A stretch of DNA of 64,000 nucleotides from positions 35,345,952 to 35,409,951 of the forward strand of contig OW121741.1 in the NCBI GenBank assembly GCA_933228675.1, given 5' to 3'. The DNA comes from Stomorhina lunata. Taxonomy: Eukaryota; Arthropoda; Insecta; Diptera; Rhiniidae. Below, piece by piece: positions 1 to 10,567 of the stretch (position 1 is the first letter of the stretch; every line of letters starts with the position of its first letter). Both the position numbers and the translations under genes were made by a program. The notes under the pieces are model-generated. The model had not been told where the DNA came from and did no database searches. It saw only the letters and a list, made by a program, of their open reading frames with translations.

Positions 1-92
1 AGCAAAATGCGTTCTTGTAGATCTCTTTCATGGGTCGTATAACCTTTTCGGGTACTCCTTTGCATCTTAAAGCTTCCCAAATCTTTGGACCA
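1..92 (-). pseudogene. Non-LTR reverse transcriptase fragment
   Basis: Read on the minus strand, the first 92 bases encode a reverse-transcriptase palm/finger segment of the form WEALRCKGVPEKVIRPMKEI, a stretch typical of non-LTR retrotransposon RTs. The fragment runs off the window edge, so its upstream part cannot be judged. It is broken at about position 93, and the neighbouring segment from the same kind of element is in the opposite orientation, so this is a rearranged relic. Confidence 0.55.
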
Positions 93-122
93 GAGTTATA
101 CGCTGGCATCAATATAGTAAAA

Positions 123-332
123 CGCATTAAACAGCAGCGACTGCGTTAGCTAGGACTTGTTGTGCGAATGGATTACAAAATTCCAGCAAGAAAAGTATTC
201 GAAAATGATCCCGATGGAACTTGTAGAAGAGGACATCCAAAACTTCGATGGAAACACCAAGTAGAAGATAATCTTTTCATGCTTGGCCTACAAAATTGGA
301 GAATATGGGAGCGATATCAAAGCACATAAATA
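123..332 (+). pseudogene. Non-LTR retrotransposon C-terminal fragment
   Basis: The plus strand encodes the C-terminal tail common in insect non-LTR elements: RRGHPKLRWKHQVEDNLFML followed by GLQNWRIW. One in-frame stop lies near the start of the fragment (after KQQRLR). It is oriented opposite to the RT piece at 1-92, so the two were inverted relative to one another or come from separate copies. Clade assignment (RTE- or CR1/Jockey-like) is inference. Confidence 0.55.
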
Positions 333-885
333 TAGGCCATCTAAGTAAGTAAGTATGCCACTTCTTCATTTTGTAAAAACAATGAATATACTTTTTTTTA
401 GGAAAACCTACCCAAAAAAACCTACCAAACTCAGCATTTCTTTAAGTAGTGCAGACATGCCAAGAGATTCAACCTTCAGAGCTATGAATATCGCGGAATT
501 TGAAATAATGTTGAGGAGTAAGATCTTAGGGCTTTCCATCTAGGCTAATAGTTTCTGTGCGATCTATCTGAGCTCTTGAATGTTCATAAAATTATTAAGT
601 CATTTTACCCTGGCTCTTATCGAGTTGAATTGATAGTAAATAGATTCTTCTTTTCTATCTAACACAAAGGGCAATTTCAGTACCTAAGTGACGTGGACTT
701 TGTGGTTAGTTATCTGTATAACCTAAACTAAGCTCTTCCTTTTGGGGATCTGATCTCACATTAGCAACTTTCCAATCATACAATAGAATTGTATTTATAT
801 TCAAGGGGTTAGCTAATAAACGTGCTAGTGTCATTCGAGTCGGAAGACTTATTTATTTTGAGATTCATTAAAACACTTTAAGTAT
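333..885. other. No gene recognised
   Basis: Non-repetitive-looking AT-rich sequence with only short open frames. The 62-codon frame at 355-543 has no recognisable motif and begins in low-complexity sequence. Confidence 0.5.
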
Positions 886-1419
886 GAAACACAATTGGAA
901 CGAACGACCAATTTTTCGGAACGAATATTCGTCGTTAGAAATAGAACATATGGGTTTATATGAAAGTGCTCACAATAGATGCGTACGACGAAATTCGTTG
1001 TGCGTATCGAATAGTGCGATAGGTTTATTTCTATTTCATACGCAGACGAACGACGATTAAACTGGTTTAGAGTGGCTGTATTTCTATTTCTGTTCTAAAA
1101 TATTAGAAATTATATGTGTTTTTGTAAAATATGGTCACCTTATAAATTGTAAACAAAAAAAAATTATTTCAAATAAAATTAATTAAATATTTTTTTTTTG
1201 TGAAAAAATTAAAGAATAAAGTAAAAAAAATTGCAAATGTCGTGAGTGCGCGATATGTACGAAAGTGTGTGTAATTTGTGCTAATGAAAAATAAACAAAA
1301 ATGACGTCAGCAACGTTTATTCGTCCCAAATGTGTTCAATGGACGAATATACAAGACGAATTTTTAAAATCGAATTCGTCGTGCTGGACAAAATTAGTCA
1401 TTCGTCCCAATTGTGTTTC
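886..1419. mobile_element. MITE-like element with long terminal inverted repeats
   Basis: The left end reads GAAACACAATTGG and the right end is its reverse complement CCAATTGTGTTTC. The inverted match continues with mismatches for about 35 bp (ACGAA(C/T)GAC(C/T)AATTTT on each arm). The 534-bp interior has no coding capacity and is rich in CGAATTCG and TCGTCG words. No clear target duplication was found, so the superfamily is unassigned. Confidence 0.7.
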
Positions 1420-1959
1420 TACCTTTAAACTGCTCAGCTGAGCGAAAGACTTCTTCACACTTTAACGATCAGCCGGAAACTTCTAATTACCTGTAATGGT
1501 TTATATGACAGCTTAGTCAAATGTGGACCGACAATTACAAAGTACAGTGGCTTGTAATTCAATTCGTTTAAGTACTTTCTGTTGCATTTAAGATGTTTTT
1601 GTGATGAGCTTACAGTGAAGATACAAGGGGTACTATTTATTTTTCGGGAATAACAAATAATAACACACATTTTTAAATGCAAGTGGCGTTATTGTTTTTT
1701 TAAATATTTCTCTAGATGATCAATTGTTCCAAACATTTCTTATTACTCCAAAACATGGTTTTTGAACTTCTTAGGCACTCGTAAATTCCTGACCTCTCAG
1801 TTTACCTTTGATATTCGGGAACAGAAAGAAACCATTGGGTGCCAAGTCGGGACTGCACGGAGCAAGGGTCATCATGTCATCAGCACATGACCCATTCGGC
1901 TGAAGAAACAAAGCTGTGCACAAACAACTTTAGCTGGATTTAGCTCGTCTTGGAACACC
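1420..1959. other. No gene recognised
   Basis: No motif-bearing frame. The 75-codon minus-strand frame at 1455-1682 has no recognisable domain. Confidence 0.4.
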
Positions 1960-2528
1960 TTCTTCTTCTGTTATCCTTGACTTCGAGTGGAGCAAGATGT
2001 TAGGCATACGTCATTTCATGGATAGTTTGCTGCTTGCAACCTTCTCCACGTTGTCGAGCGATGTTCGCATTTGGCCTTCGAAGTGTGGGACTATCCATCG
2101 TCATTTCCGTTGACAAACCTATTTAGAAGCACGGATTTCGTTCGTTGTGTTAAGTAGATATTCATTTCAAATGCGATTAGGCCGTAAGCATTTGTTTGCA
2201 AAGGTTTGCAGGCGCTATCGATGGAATTTGTGCATTTTCAAGTTTCGCAGCCGTAATACAGGATGAGTTGTTTATTCGTTACTGGGTTGATGATCAATTA
2301 TCCTCGCCAGCGCCACCTTATATTTATACCTATACATCCAATAACCTCGTTATCCACAGACCCGTCAACTGCGACATAGCCTCCAGGCATAATCTTTGTC
2401 TTGGAGATATTGATTTCCAGTCCAGCTGCTCGAGATTCAAAAGTGATAAGGTTAGTATTTTCTTGAAGGTGGCCTGAGCTTTGGCTTCGAAGACATATGT
2501 CATCAGCATATTCCAAGTTCTTAAGTTG
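1960..2528 (-). pseudogene. 5'-truncated non-LTR retrotransposon (RT YADD to 3' tail)
   Basis: On the minus strand the RT catalytic motif appears as NLEYADDICLRS at about 2500-2528, followed by AGLEINISKTK, a conserved downstream RT block. Several stops follow. Further along, YGCETCKCTNSI and a final CSTRSQG-stop lead directly into an (AAG)n tail at 1960-1970. The order RT core, C-terminus, microsatellite tail is correct for a 5'-truncated non-LTR insertion. The same C-terminus and tail recur at 26507-26550 and 54518-54557. Confidence 0.7.
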
Positions 2529-3079
2529 TTTAAAGGGTATCCATTGGAACTACCTCAGGGTCGATTTTTTTTCGCTAATAAGAATAAGTCGTCACCTTTA
2601 GCGATATCGATGGAACTTTTTAATCACAACTTGAGCTAATAAATTACAGGATATCCAACAAGAATCATTTTTTCCAACTAATTGTTTGTCCAAAATTGTG
2701 TGTATTAAAGTGTAACTAATGTGCAATAATGCCTCTATGTCACTTGACGATCTTACATTATCAATTCATGCGATGTTTCATAACAACCGATTTTGAATGA
2801 CCTCCACGGAATTTTCAGCGACGGAACTACAGCCACGTTTCCTGTAATAGCGATATATTGTGGGTTTTGATGTTGCTTTATCGACAAATAAGTGAGTTAA
2901 TTGACACATTTCGGGTGAAATAATCCACTTTAAAAGTTGTGAAGAATCATTCAACGAAAACCTTGTCTTGAAATTTCGATGTTTCTATCAAAAAGGTTTC
3001 CCGAACTGACTTTTAACAAAATAAGAAGAACTTGTGAATAAAAACGTGAATTATTATGGTGTTGCCAGATTTTAGTTTT
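2529..3079. other. No gene recognised
   Basis: AT-rich sequence with no motif-bearing reading frame; no inverted or tandem repeat was identified here. Confidence 0.4.
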
Positions 3080-3665
3080 CGACATTACTTACTTGAATGA
3101 TTGAACCTGATGAATATTTACAACCTGATAAGGTCAAAGGCCGAGCATATTTTAGCATTCCATGCGATACGATCTTGTGCGCATATTCTCTAATTTCGTG
3201 GGCCAAACTTTGAAAAATTTTCCGCTGCTTGGTTTTTCTATCGAAGTTTCGGACTTCCTTATGGGAGAACTCGAGGCACATGTTAGCTTACTTCATTAAC
3301 GGGTGATAACGTGGTTCCCCCGAAAACGTTGATTACTGCATTCCCTCACCCGTTTTCAAGCAATCTTTCTCTGTGGATGTCTCAGGCCACAAATCGCTTC
3401 CAGAGATGGGACCCTGGAGATCTACTCGGCCGGATCCAAATCAATACGTGGTGTGGATGGGGCTTCTTCATCCCATTTTTTGAGGAAATCACAAAATTCA
3501 AGCTCCCAAAACAATGTTCTGCCTCCTGCCTAACCTAACGTGGTTCCCCGGGGTCAGTGTCCGCAGTTGGGATGAAGAATAACCAAGATAAGTCTGGGCT
3601 AACCAAGTTAGGACTAATCAGAACCGTTGCTTGCTATCCAACATCCCCTATATCACCCTTTTTGG
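3080..3665 (-). repeat. Dispersed repeat W (decayed non-LTR 3' region)
   Basis: This segment recurs at 8160-8590 and, in the other orientation, at 18984-19330; a shorter relic lies at 35690-35775. Shared landmarks are GTATCCAACATCCCCTAT, ACCAAGTTAAGACC and the word CATGCGATACGATCTTGTGC. Minus-strand translation gives EVRNFDRKTKQRKIFQSLAH, a frame-decayed version of the C-terminal tail of non-LTR ORFs. It is interrupted by a 216-bp insertion at 3321-3536. Confidence 0.55.
3321..3536 (+). mobile_element. 216-bp 5'-truncated retroelement insertion with 13-bp TSD
   Basis: The insert is bounded by the 13-bp direct repeat AACGTGGTTCCCC (3308-3320 and 3537-3549). The W copies at about 8450 and 19090 have an uninterrupted version of this site, so they act as empty sites. 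The plus-strand frame through the insert ends SASCLT-stop next to a CCTAACCT tail. A long TSD, single frame and short tail fit target-primed reverse transcription of a 5'-truncated non-LTR element. The parent family is not identified. Confidence 0.7.
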
Positions 3666-5565
3666 CATTAGTTTAGCCGATTCCCAAGACGTATATAAAT
3701 AAAATACCTTATAGGCTTTAATTTAGAAAAAAAAGCATAAGTTTAAAGTTTGTTTTTCGGGTTCGAATTCTATAAATAAATCAAGATTTTACATACATCC
3801 GTTTAATTTTTTTGAATAAATATACATATGTATGTCGAGTAGAAGCCTATTAAGCAAGAAAAGATCCCACCCTAATATTTAATATTATCTCGAATACTTG
3901 TTTACAACTTCCAAATCACAAAAAACTTAATGGTCACCAGTTATTACTTCCGTTTCTTAAGAAAATCAGACAAACTTATGACAAAACTCCAGCTTCTTTT
4001 GTTGGCCTCAAAAACACCCTATTCTACGCCACCTAGTCCGGTAAAATATTTATACATTTTAAAGCCAAAAAAAACGAAACAACATCCGGAATTTTGGAAG
4101 TGATAAATTGCTTTTAAAGCCCATAACAAAAACCTTATAAAGATATCAGGAAATCCTGAGGGAAAAAAACTAAGAAGAAAAGAAGGAGACACAACAAAAT
4201 AAGGAAAAATCAAAATAAAAAAAGAGAAAAGAAAATTTGAAAATACAAACAAAAGAGAGAGTTAGATGAAGAGAAGGGAAGGAAAAGGCAAGTGTCAAAG
4301 AAAAATACTAACACCCTAATAATGAAGAGAGGAAATTTAAGAAATGAGAGAAATGGAATTAAAAGGAATTTTGGCAAAATGCCTAAAAATTAACAGGATA
4401 ACAACAGATAAAAGGAATCAGGATTACCAAGTGTTGAAAAATCATAAGAATTTTCTTTTGGAAAAGAGATTTTTGTATTGAAACGAAATGAAATTGAGAC
4501 AAACAGAGAGTGAAATTGGCAATTGGTTTACAAAGAGAATGAGGTGTATTTTTCGCCGATGGAAATGAAACACCACATGTTTCTTAACCACGAAAATTTT
4601 GTATACAAAGCATAACATTTGACAAATGGAAGTAAACACTAGAGCAGAATCACAAGGCAACAACAAAAAAGGACGAAATGGAAAAACAAAAAGGAAAAAC
4701 ACACAATAATCCAAATGACAGCAACTCGAACGAACTGCAGTCATAGACCTCATGAAGTAGCAGCAGCAGCAACAAAAAAAAAAAACAACAAAAACAAAGA
4801 ACCGAAAAACTATAACAATAATGGCAACGAAATAACGGTAAAGGAAAATATGAAATGCTTTAGTATGAGTGTGAGACTCTGTGTAAAAGTATCAAATGTT
4901 TGAGAGTGTGTGTGTGTGTGTGTGTTTGAGGATTTTCTGGTCAACATTCAAATAAGAAGAGCCAGCTGAAGCCGAGTGGAGTGGAGTGGTATACATTGAG
5001 GAAAATTGTAGTGGTGAACATAAAATAAGGGAGGTTTGGAGACAGCTCCCTAAACATTAAGGTTTTTTGATGTTATTTTATTTTCATTTTTTTTTTTATT
5101 ATTATTTTCATTGTTTTTTCCTTCTATGTAAATGGTTCTCTATTCCAAACCACTCACAACACTTCTCTTCATTTTTTTTATTCTTTAGAAGTTATACAAA
5201 TTGTATAGCTTTACATACATATAACCAAATGATATATAAATTTAGGTTTTCCTTTTATATTTTCCATTTTCTTTATTGTTTATTTTTTTTTTTCTTCTTT
5301 TGTTTAACAATAAAACATGTTTTTTCCAGAAAAAAGAAAATAAAAAATCTTTACAAAAAAATATAAAAGTTGTTAAGAAAAATGAGTATAATTTGAAGTA
5401 TGTAGAAAATTGGTACAAGAAAACACAAAACCCGCACCCGTAAATAAAACTCCAAAAAGAAAAAAACAAAAAATATTGTAAAAGAAAAATTTAAGAACCC
5501 GCAGGATTTTTCAAAAAATTTAATTTAGCTTGGAAACAGGAACATTTAATTAGAAGGAGCTCAGA
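3666..5565. other. Intergenic or intronic AT-rich DNA with (GT)n tract
   Basis: No coding feature is supported. The open frames here are low-complexity Phe/Lys-rich translations of T- and A-rich DNA. A pure (GT)n microsatellite of about 11 repeats lies at 4903-4925 and a short CAG/CAA tract lies near 4757-4772. Confidence 0.5.
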
Positions 5566-6959
5566 ATTAAATCAATTAAATAGAATGTTAAACAGATATT
5601 CTTTAGTAATTTAAGACAGAATTAAATTTTTACTTTGTTTTAATTGAAATGTCATTTGTTGGTCGATCATCGTTTGGAAGTTGTTTTATTTCTATAATTC
5701 GTACAGATAGTTTTCGAGATATAGTGAAGTGGGCCTTATCCAAATTGAATATTTGTACGGTTTTGGAAACTGCAGGAGTTTTTCTCCTATTTATGCATCG
5801 ATATCTAGCAAGTAAAGAGAGTTATTTAAAAAACAAAAAATAAAGTGCTAAAGCCGTTCAAGCCCGACCATACGATACCCTTCACCACTAAGGTCAAAGG
5901 TGTTCTTTTTCCTGTATGAAGACAAATATTTTGCTAAATTTTGCCATCATACAAAAATTTTCTCAAAACTTTATTTAAGCTGTTTCCATCATTTGGACTT
6001 ATATGAGAGCTAGGGTCAAATGTGGACCGATTGGCAAATTAATTACAGTTGTTACAAAAATTATGTATGCAAAAAATAAACTTAAAATTCCAATTATCTT
6101 TAGATTTACGAGCGTTTTAGTGATTTTGTCACATTTAGTGAGTTTTTAAAGAAGAGTTTGTATGGGAGCTATGGTCAAATGTGAACCGATTTCAACGAAA
6201 TTTGGTGTAGTGATTTTAGTTTATATAAGCAGTATTTGTTTTAAATTTCATGAAAGTAGCTGCTCATTAAATTAAATCAATTAAATAGAATGTTAAACAG
6301 ATATTCTTTAGTAATTTAAGACAGAATTTAATTTTTACTTTGTTTTAATTGAAATGTCATTTGTTGGTCGATCATCGTTTGGAAATTGTTTTATTTCTAT
6401 AATTCGTACAGATAGTTTTCGAGATATAGTGAAGTGGGCCTTATCCAAATTGAATATTTGTACGGTTTTCGAAACTGGAGGAGTTTTTCTCCTATTTATG
6501 CATCGATATCTTGCAAGTAAAGAGAGTTATTTAAAAAACAAAAAAGAAAGTGCTAAAGCCGTTCAAGCCCGATCATACGATACCCTTCACCACTAAGGTC
6601 AAAGGTGTTCTTTTTCCTGTATCAAGACAAATATTTTGCTAAATTTTGCCATCATATAAAAATTTTCTCAAAACTTATATATTTAAGCTGTTTCCATCAT
6701 TTGGACTTATATGGGAGCTAGGGTCAAATGTAGACCGATTATCTCGAAATTTGACAAATTATTACAGTTGTTACAAAAAATATGTTTGCAAAAAATAAAC
6801 TTAACAACCTCAAGATTAACGAGCGTTTTAGTGATTTGTATCTCATTTAGCGCGTTTTGACGAAAGAGTTTGTATGGGAGCTATGATCAAAAGTGAACCG
6901 ATTTCAATTAAATTGGGTACAGTGATTTTGGTTTACATGTTTTAAAATTCATGAAGAAA
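5566..6959. repeat. Direct tandem duplication of about 690 bp
   Basis: Sequence 5566-6255 is repeated at 6271-6959 with an offset of 705 bp and high identity. Each unit contains the same unrecognised short frame (start MSFVGRSSFG, at 5649 and 6354) and the left part of a DINE-like element. The first unit stops after a CATGAAA word, where the second continues into the rest of the element. The 64/80-codon frames differ by only a few substitutions but match no known family, so they are not annotated as genes. Confidence 0.8.
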
Positions 6960-7304
6960 TATTGATATTTGTGGCCAATATATCAATTCAGGGAAGTGGG
7001 ACCTATGGGAGGTACCATAAGTAATGGACCGATTTTGACGAATTTCAAAAGCCATGGTCCCATTATGATCTGTGCCAAATTTCATGAAATTATCCTTAGA
7101 ATTGCGACCTGTAGTTTGATTACAATGTTTACATGGGGGTCCAGCCAGCCAGACGGACGGACGGACATCGCTAAATCGACTCAGAATATGATTCTAAGCC
7201 TATTGGTATACTAAAAGGTGGATCTAAGACAAATATTTCCATGCGTTACATACATCAGCACAAACTTATAATACCCTTTCCACCTATGGTGGTGAAGGGT
7301 ATAA
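5829..7304 (-). mobile_element. DINE-like element family X, copy 1 (internally duplicated)
   Basis: Family X has a subterminal inverted repeat (ATACCCTTCACCAC near one end, its complement near the other), an internal GTCY tract (here GACGGACGGACGGAC at about 7151) and a terminal stem-loop with GTCGG/CCGAC arms before an ACTTGTT end. That layout matches DINE-1/mini-me non-autonomous Helitron-derived elements of flies. This copy is reversed, includes the tandem duplication, and ends with a CACC/GGTG hairpin at about 7270-7304. Helitron assignment rests on architecture only. Confidence 0.7.
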
Positions 7305-7429
7305 AAATGTTTGTGTTTACTTTTGTTCAGTTGATAATCTGAGCTTTTACCTTTAATTTACAAACATAATTCGTAACGATTGTATTTGTAAAATAGGTAA
7401 TACAGCGAGGTTTTCTATTTGGTTTGCTA

Positions 7430-7560
7430 TAGGGATAGTCCTCCTGAAGATGAAGGCCTAACCAATCGTCGAAACGCGCCTAGTAATTGGTTGTCCCTCA
7501 AACATTTTTTGGGTTTTATCAATAAGTTGTCTATTACATTAATGAATAAATGTAATAGAC
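7430..7560 (+). repeat. Possible Penelope-like end with 12-bp stem-loop
   Basis: The words CTCCTGAAGATGAAGG and CGTCGAAACGCG lie 20 bp apart at about 7440-7477; this pair resembles sequence conserved in Penelope-like elements, but I am working from memory. About 50 bp downstream is a perfect 12-bp inverted repeat, GTCTATTACATT at 7529-7540 and its complement at 7549-7560, with an 8-nt loop. No reverse transcriptase of that family is seen nearby. Confidence 0.3.
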
Positions 7561-7639
7561 TGGGATTAAGTGCGAATAATTTTTCTTTTGTTTAATAATT
7601 TTCTAGATTTGGGCTACTATAGCAGGTTAGTCATCCGAC

Positions 7640-8200
7640 TATCATACCAGAGGTCAATTACTCTATCCATTTTCCAGACATTGGGTACAATGAGGCTAGT
7701 CATAGACATATTTAGGACACCTGTCAAGAACTCGACTCCCGAATCGTCTATGTCGTTCAGCATCAGCAAAGAAATTGCGTCAGGGCCAATTGCCTTAGTA
7801 GGTTAACCCGTACGGATGGCCTTTAAAACTGCAGCGGTGAGATATAGTGGGTCCGAGACTGGGAGATCATGCAGCTTGCAAACAATACTTTTTTTCGCCT
7901 TATCTCTCTCGGTTTGCTCAATAAATAATCGGCTAAAAGCAAGCGAACATGCTATCGCGTCGAATATGGTGTTTTCTGCAAACTTAATCGCGACCCGACC
8001 ATCCTCTTTCACAAGGTTTGAGAGAGATCGAACCACAATTTTCTTATCCCTGGACGAAGGCTGCAGTTCTTCAAATAATAAAGCCAACGGTTCCGCTTGT
8101 CCTCGTTTACAAAACTACTGATATCAAGGTTCAGCTGGACGATCCTAGGATCATCAGGGCTGGTATTGCGGATCACATAGCGCATATTTTCGAATTCCAT
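7640..8200 (-). pseudogene. Non-LTR reverse transcriptase N-terminal fragment
   Basis: Minus-strand frames give NEDKRNRWLYYLKNCS, then EDGRVAIKFAENTIF, then GPDAISLLMLNDI and VPNVWKMDRVI. These match in order the pre-RT region and RT block (GPDGI...VPxxWKxxRVIP) of Jockey/R1-group non-LTR elements. A frameshift near 8010-8090 and a stop after AIRTG break it. The 3' side, near 7610-7640, runs into a tRNA-SINE-like motif (ATAGCAGGTTAGTCATCCG). Confidence 0.65.
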
Positions 8201-8590
8201 GCGCTACGATCTTATACGCATATTCTCCATTTTCCTAGGCCAAGCTTTGAAAAACTTTCCTCTACTTGGTCTTTTCATCGAAGTTTCGGGCGTAATCTTA
8301 CATAAGGGGCTGTTTGTATTCTAATTTTAGCTTTTTCATAGTATTTGATTTTTAAGGAGTAGGTTACTAGCCCGACATCCTAACCCATATTTCTTATCGT
8401 TCTTTTGGAAAAACTTGCGACACACGTTAGCTTAGTACATTAACGAGTGTTAACGTAGTTCCCTGGGTGATACCACGAGTTTCCACAGTTGAAATGAAGG
8501 ATAACCAAGTTAAGGCTGGGCTTACCAAGTTAAGACCATTTAGAACCGTTGCTTGGTATCCAACATCCCCTATCATCACTATCAGATTAA
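8160..8590 (-). repeat. Dispersed repeat W, second copy
   Basis: This collinear copy of the 3080-3665 repeat shares TTCGAATTCCATGCG, GATACCACGAG and TATCCAACATCCCCTATC. It lacks the 216-bp insertion present in the first copy and so serves as the empty site for it. It overlaps the upstream end of the RT fragment. Confidence 0.55.
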
Positions 8591-8885
8591 AGATGGCATT
8601 AACACAATTTCTTTAATCTAGTACTAAACCGTCGTATTCAAAGATAAGACTTCGACACCAATTTAAACGAAACAGACTATTTTAGGAATAAAATTTGTAC
8701 CAGAGACATGTTCTAAATTTTTTTAAGTTTTTCGATTCGAATATAACCTTTGTTTTTATGATTTGAAACGTACAGTCATGTCACTAATTCCGTTCGGATT
8801 TAAACTCATTCCGTAGTTGAATTCCGATCGAAATGTTTTTAGGCTTTATAGATTCCAAAAAAATTTGTAATGTAAAAATTAATAA

Positions 8886-10187
8886 TGGGTGCTTTTTTTA
8901 GAGGTATAGAACTTTGAATTGAAATAAAACACAAGAAAATCGTTTTAATGTCCATCAATTTGGCTTTATTGGAAGGATAATTTTATGCCATTAATGTTTA
9001 AATATGATTTCGGGCATGTGGCCGCCGCGGCTGGCTCGAATAAAGCCAATTCTACAGGCCCAATTTTCAACTACTTTTATGAGCATATGGGGCCGTATGT
9101 TGGCAATAACGCCACGAATGTTGGCTTCCAAGTCCCCTAACGTTTCTGGTTTGTTGGCGTAGACGAGCGACTTACATATCCCCAAAGAAAATAATCCAGT
9201 GGTGTCAAATCGCACGATCTTGGTGGCCAATTGACAAGTCCATTCCGCGAAATTATGCGCTCATCGAATGTTTCCTTCAATAAATCAATTGTGACGTGCG
9301 CTGTGTGGCATGTAGCGCCGTCTTGTTGGAACCACAACTCATCCACATTCATGCCATCCAATTGGGGAACAAAATAGTCGGTTAACATGGCTCTATACCG
9401 GTCTCCATTTATGGTAACTGACTCTCCAGCATTATTTCGGAAGAAGTATGGCTCAATGACTCCACCAGCCCATAGAGCACACCAAACAGTCAGTTTTTGT
9501 GGATGTAATGGCGTCTCAAGGGTCTCATGTGGATTCTCTTCACTCCAAATGCGGCAATTTTGCTTGTTGACGTAGCCATTCAACCAAAAATGAGCCTCAT
9601 CACTGAACAAAATTTTGCGATGAAAATCAGCATCGAGATCAATCTCATTTTCGGCCCATACACCAAAATCACGACGCATTGCATGGTCTCGCGGCTTTAA
9701 TTCTTGCACAAGCTGGATCTTGTAAGGTCGCAAGCCAAGATCTTTTGCGTAAAATCTTCCATAAAGTTGATGGACAAAGCTCCAATTGCTGTGCACGGTG
9801 GCGAATCGATTCATTCGGGTCCTCTTCAACACTTTGCTCTACAGCGGCAATTGTTTCTTCGGTATGCAATGTTCGACGTCGCTGCGGATGCGTATTATCA
9901 CATAGAGTAAACGTAGTGCGAAAACGATCCATGGTTAACCGAATTAATTGCTCTGATGGACGATTATGTCGACCATAAAATGGACGGAGCTTGCGGTAAA
10001 CTTCGCGAACTGAACCATTATTTTCGAAATAAATTTGCACGATTTGCAAGCGTTGTTCTTTTGTCAACCTGTTCATGATGAAATGGCAAACCAAACTAAA
10101 TATTAATCACTTGACAGCTGACAAAATGGCCGCCAGTTAAAAAAGTGATGCCAACTTAAAGTTCTATACCTCAATAAAAAACACCCG
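8886..10187 (-). mobile_element. DD41D (rosa-like) transposon, inactive copy
   Basis: This 1302-bp element has the same length, ends and sequence as the copy at 13191-14492 but is inverted. Its terminal repeats begin TGGGTG and end CACCCG, extend about 30 bp and share GAGGTATAGAACTTT. TA dinucleotides flank it (8883-8884 and 10189-10190), as expected for the IS630-Tc1-mariner superfamily. Its transposase frame is broken twice by single-base indels. Confidence 0.93.
8991..10076 (-). pseudogene. DD41D transposase pseudogene
   Basis: The minus-strand reading starts MNRLTKEQRLQI at 10076 and ends PEIIFKH-stop at 8991. Compared with the intact paralogue at 13302-14387, one extra A in the ATTTTACGCAAAAGATCTTGG region (about 9740-9755) shifts the frame after WKILRK. 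A missing G in the GGGATATGTAAGTCGC region (about 9170-9185) shifts it again after WGYV. All three catalytic Asp motifs (SDEAHF, FQQDGATC, LTPLDYF) are still encoded, so the damage is recent and limited to the reading frame. Confidence 0.9.
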
Positions 10188-10567
10188 ATACAATACGATT
10201 GTTTCAATTGAATAATTGAAAAAATTACTCAAATATTGAATAAACAAAAAATTACATACAAATTCAATTCCACTTAAAAAAAATGTGGTTTCATTCCGAA
10301 AAAATGTTGCGTTTTACGTTTTCTATAGCCGCTAAATACGGAATTCATTTCACTTCTGGATGGAATTGAGTCCGGTGACATGGCTGATATTTTGATTTTA
10401 AAAAATCACATAAATAAAGTAAATTTTTACAACTTTTAATCGCCAATTTTTCATATAGTACAAAACGTGTATTAGAAAATTTTTATTTAAGATCAAAATT
10501 CATTTGGTACGAGTATTTTTTTTTTATTGGTTTAGAAGTTACAAAGTCACAGAATGAAAAAAAAAAA
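10188..10567. other. Spacer without recognised feature
   Basis: AT-rich sequence between the DD41D element and a DINE-like element. No supported frame or repeat structure. Confidence 0.4.

Noticed and set aside
2196..2477. 93-codon plus-strand frame
   Set aside because: It is antisense to the clear RT YADD-containing frame on the minus strand.
4442..4753. 103-codon minus-strand frame, Phe/Cys-rich
   Set aside because: No motif; it reads through purine-rich low-complexity DNA and lacks splice or promoter context.
5649..6596. Conserved duplicated small protein MSFVGRSSFG...
   Set aside because: Similarity is explained by the recent DNA duplication; no family match and no sign of selection can be shown from two copies.
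9679..9978. 99-codon and neighbouring plus-strand frames in the DD41D element
   Set aside because: Antisense shadows of the transposase; the same shadows appear in the other copy.
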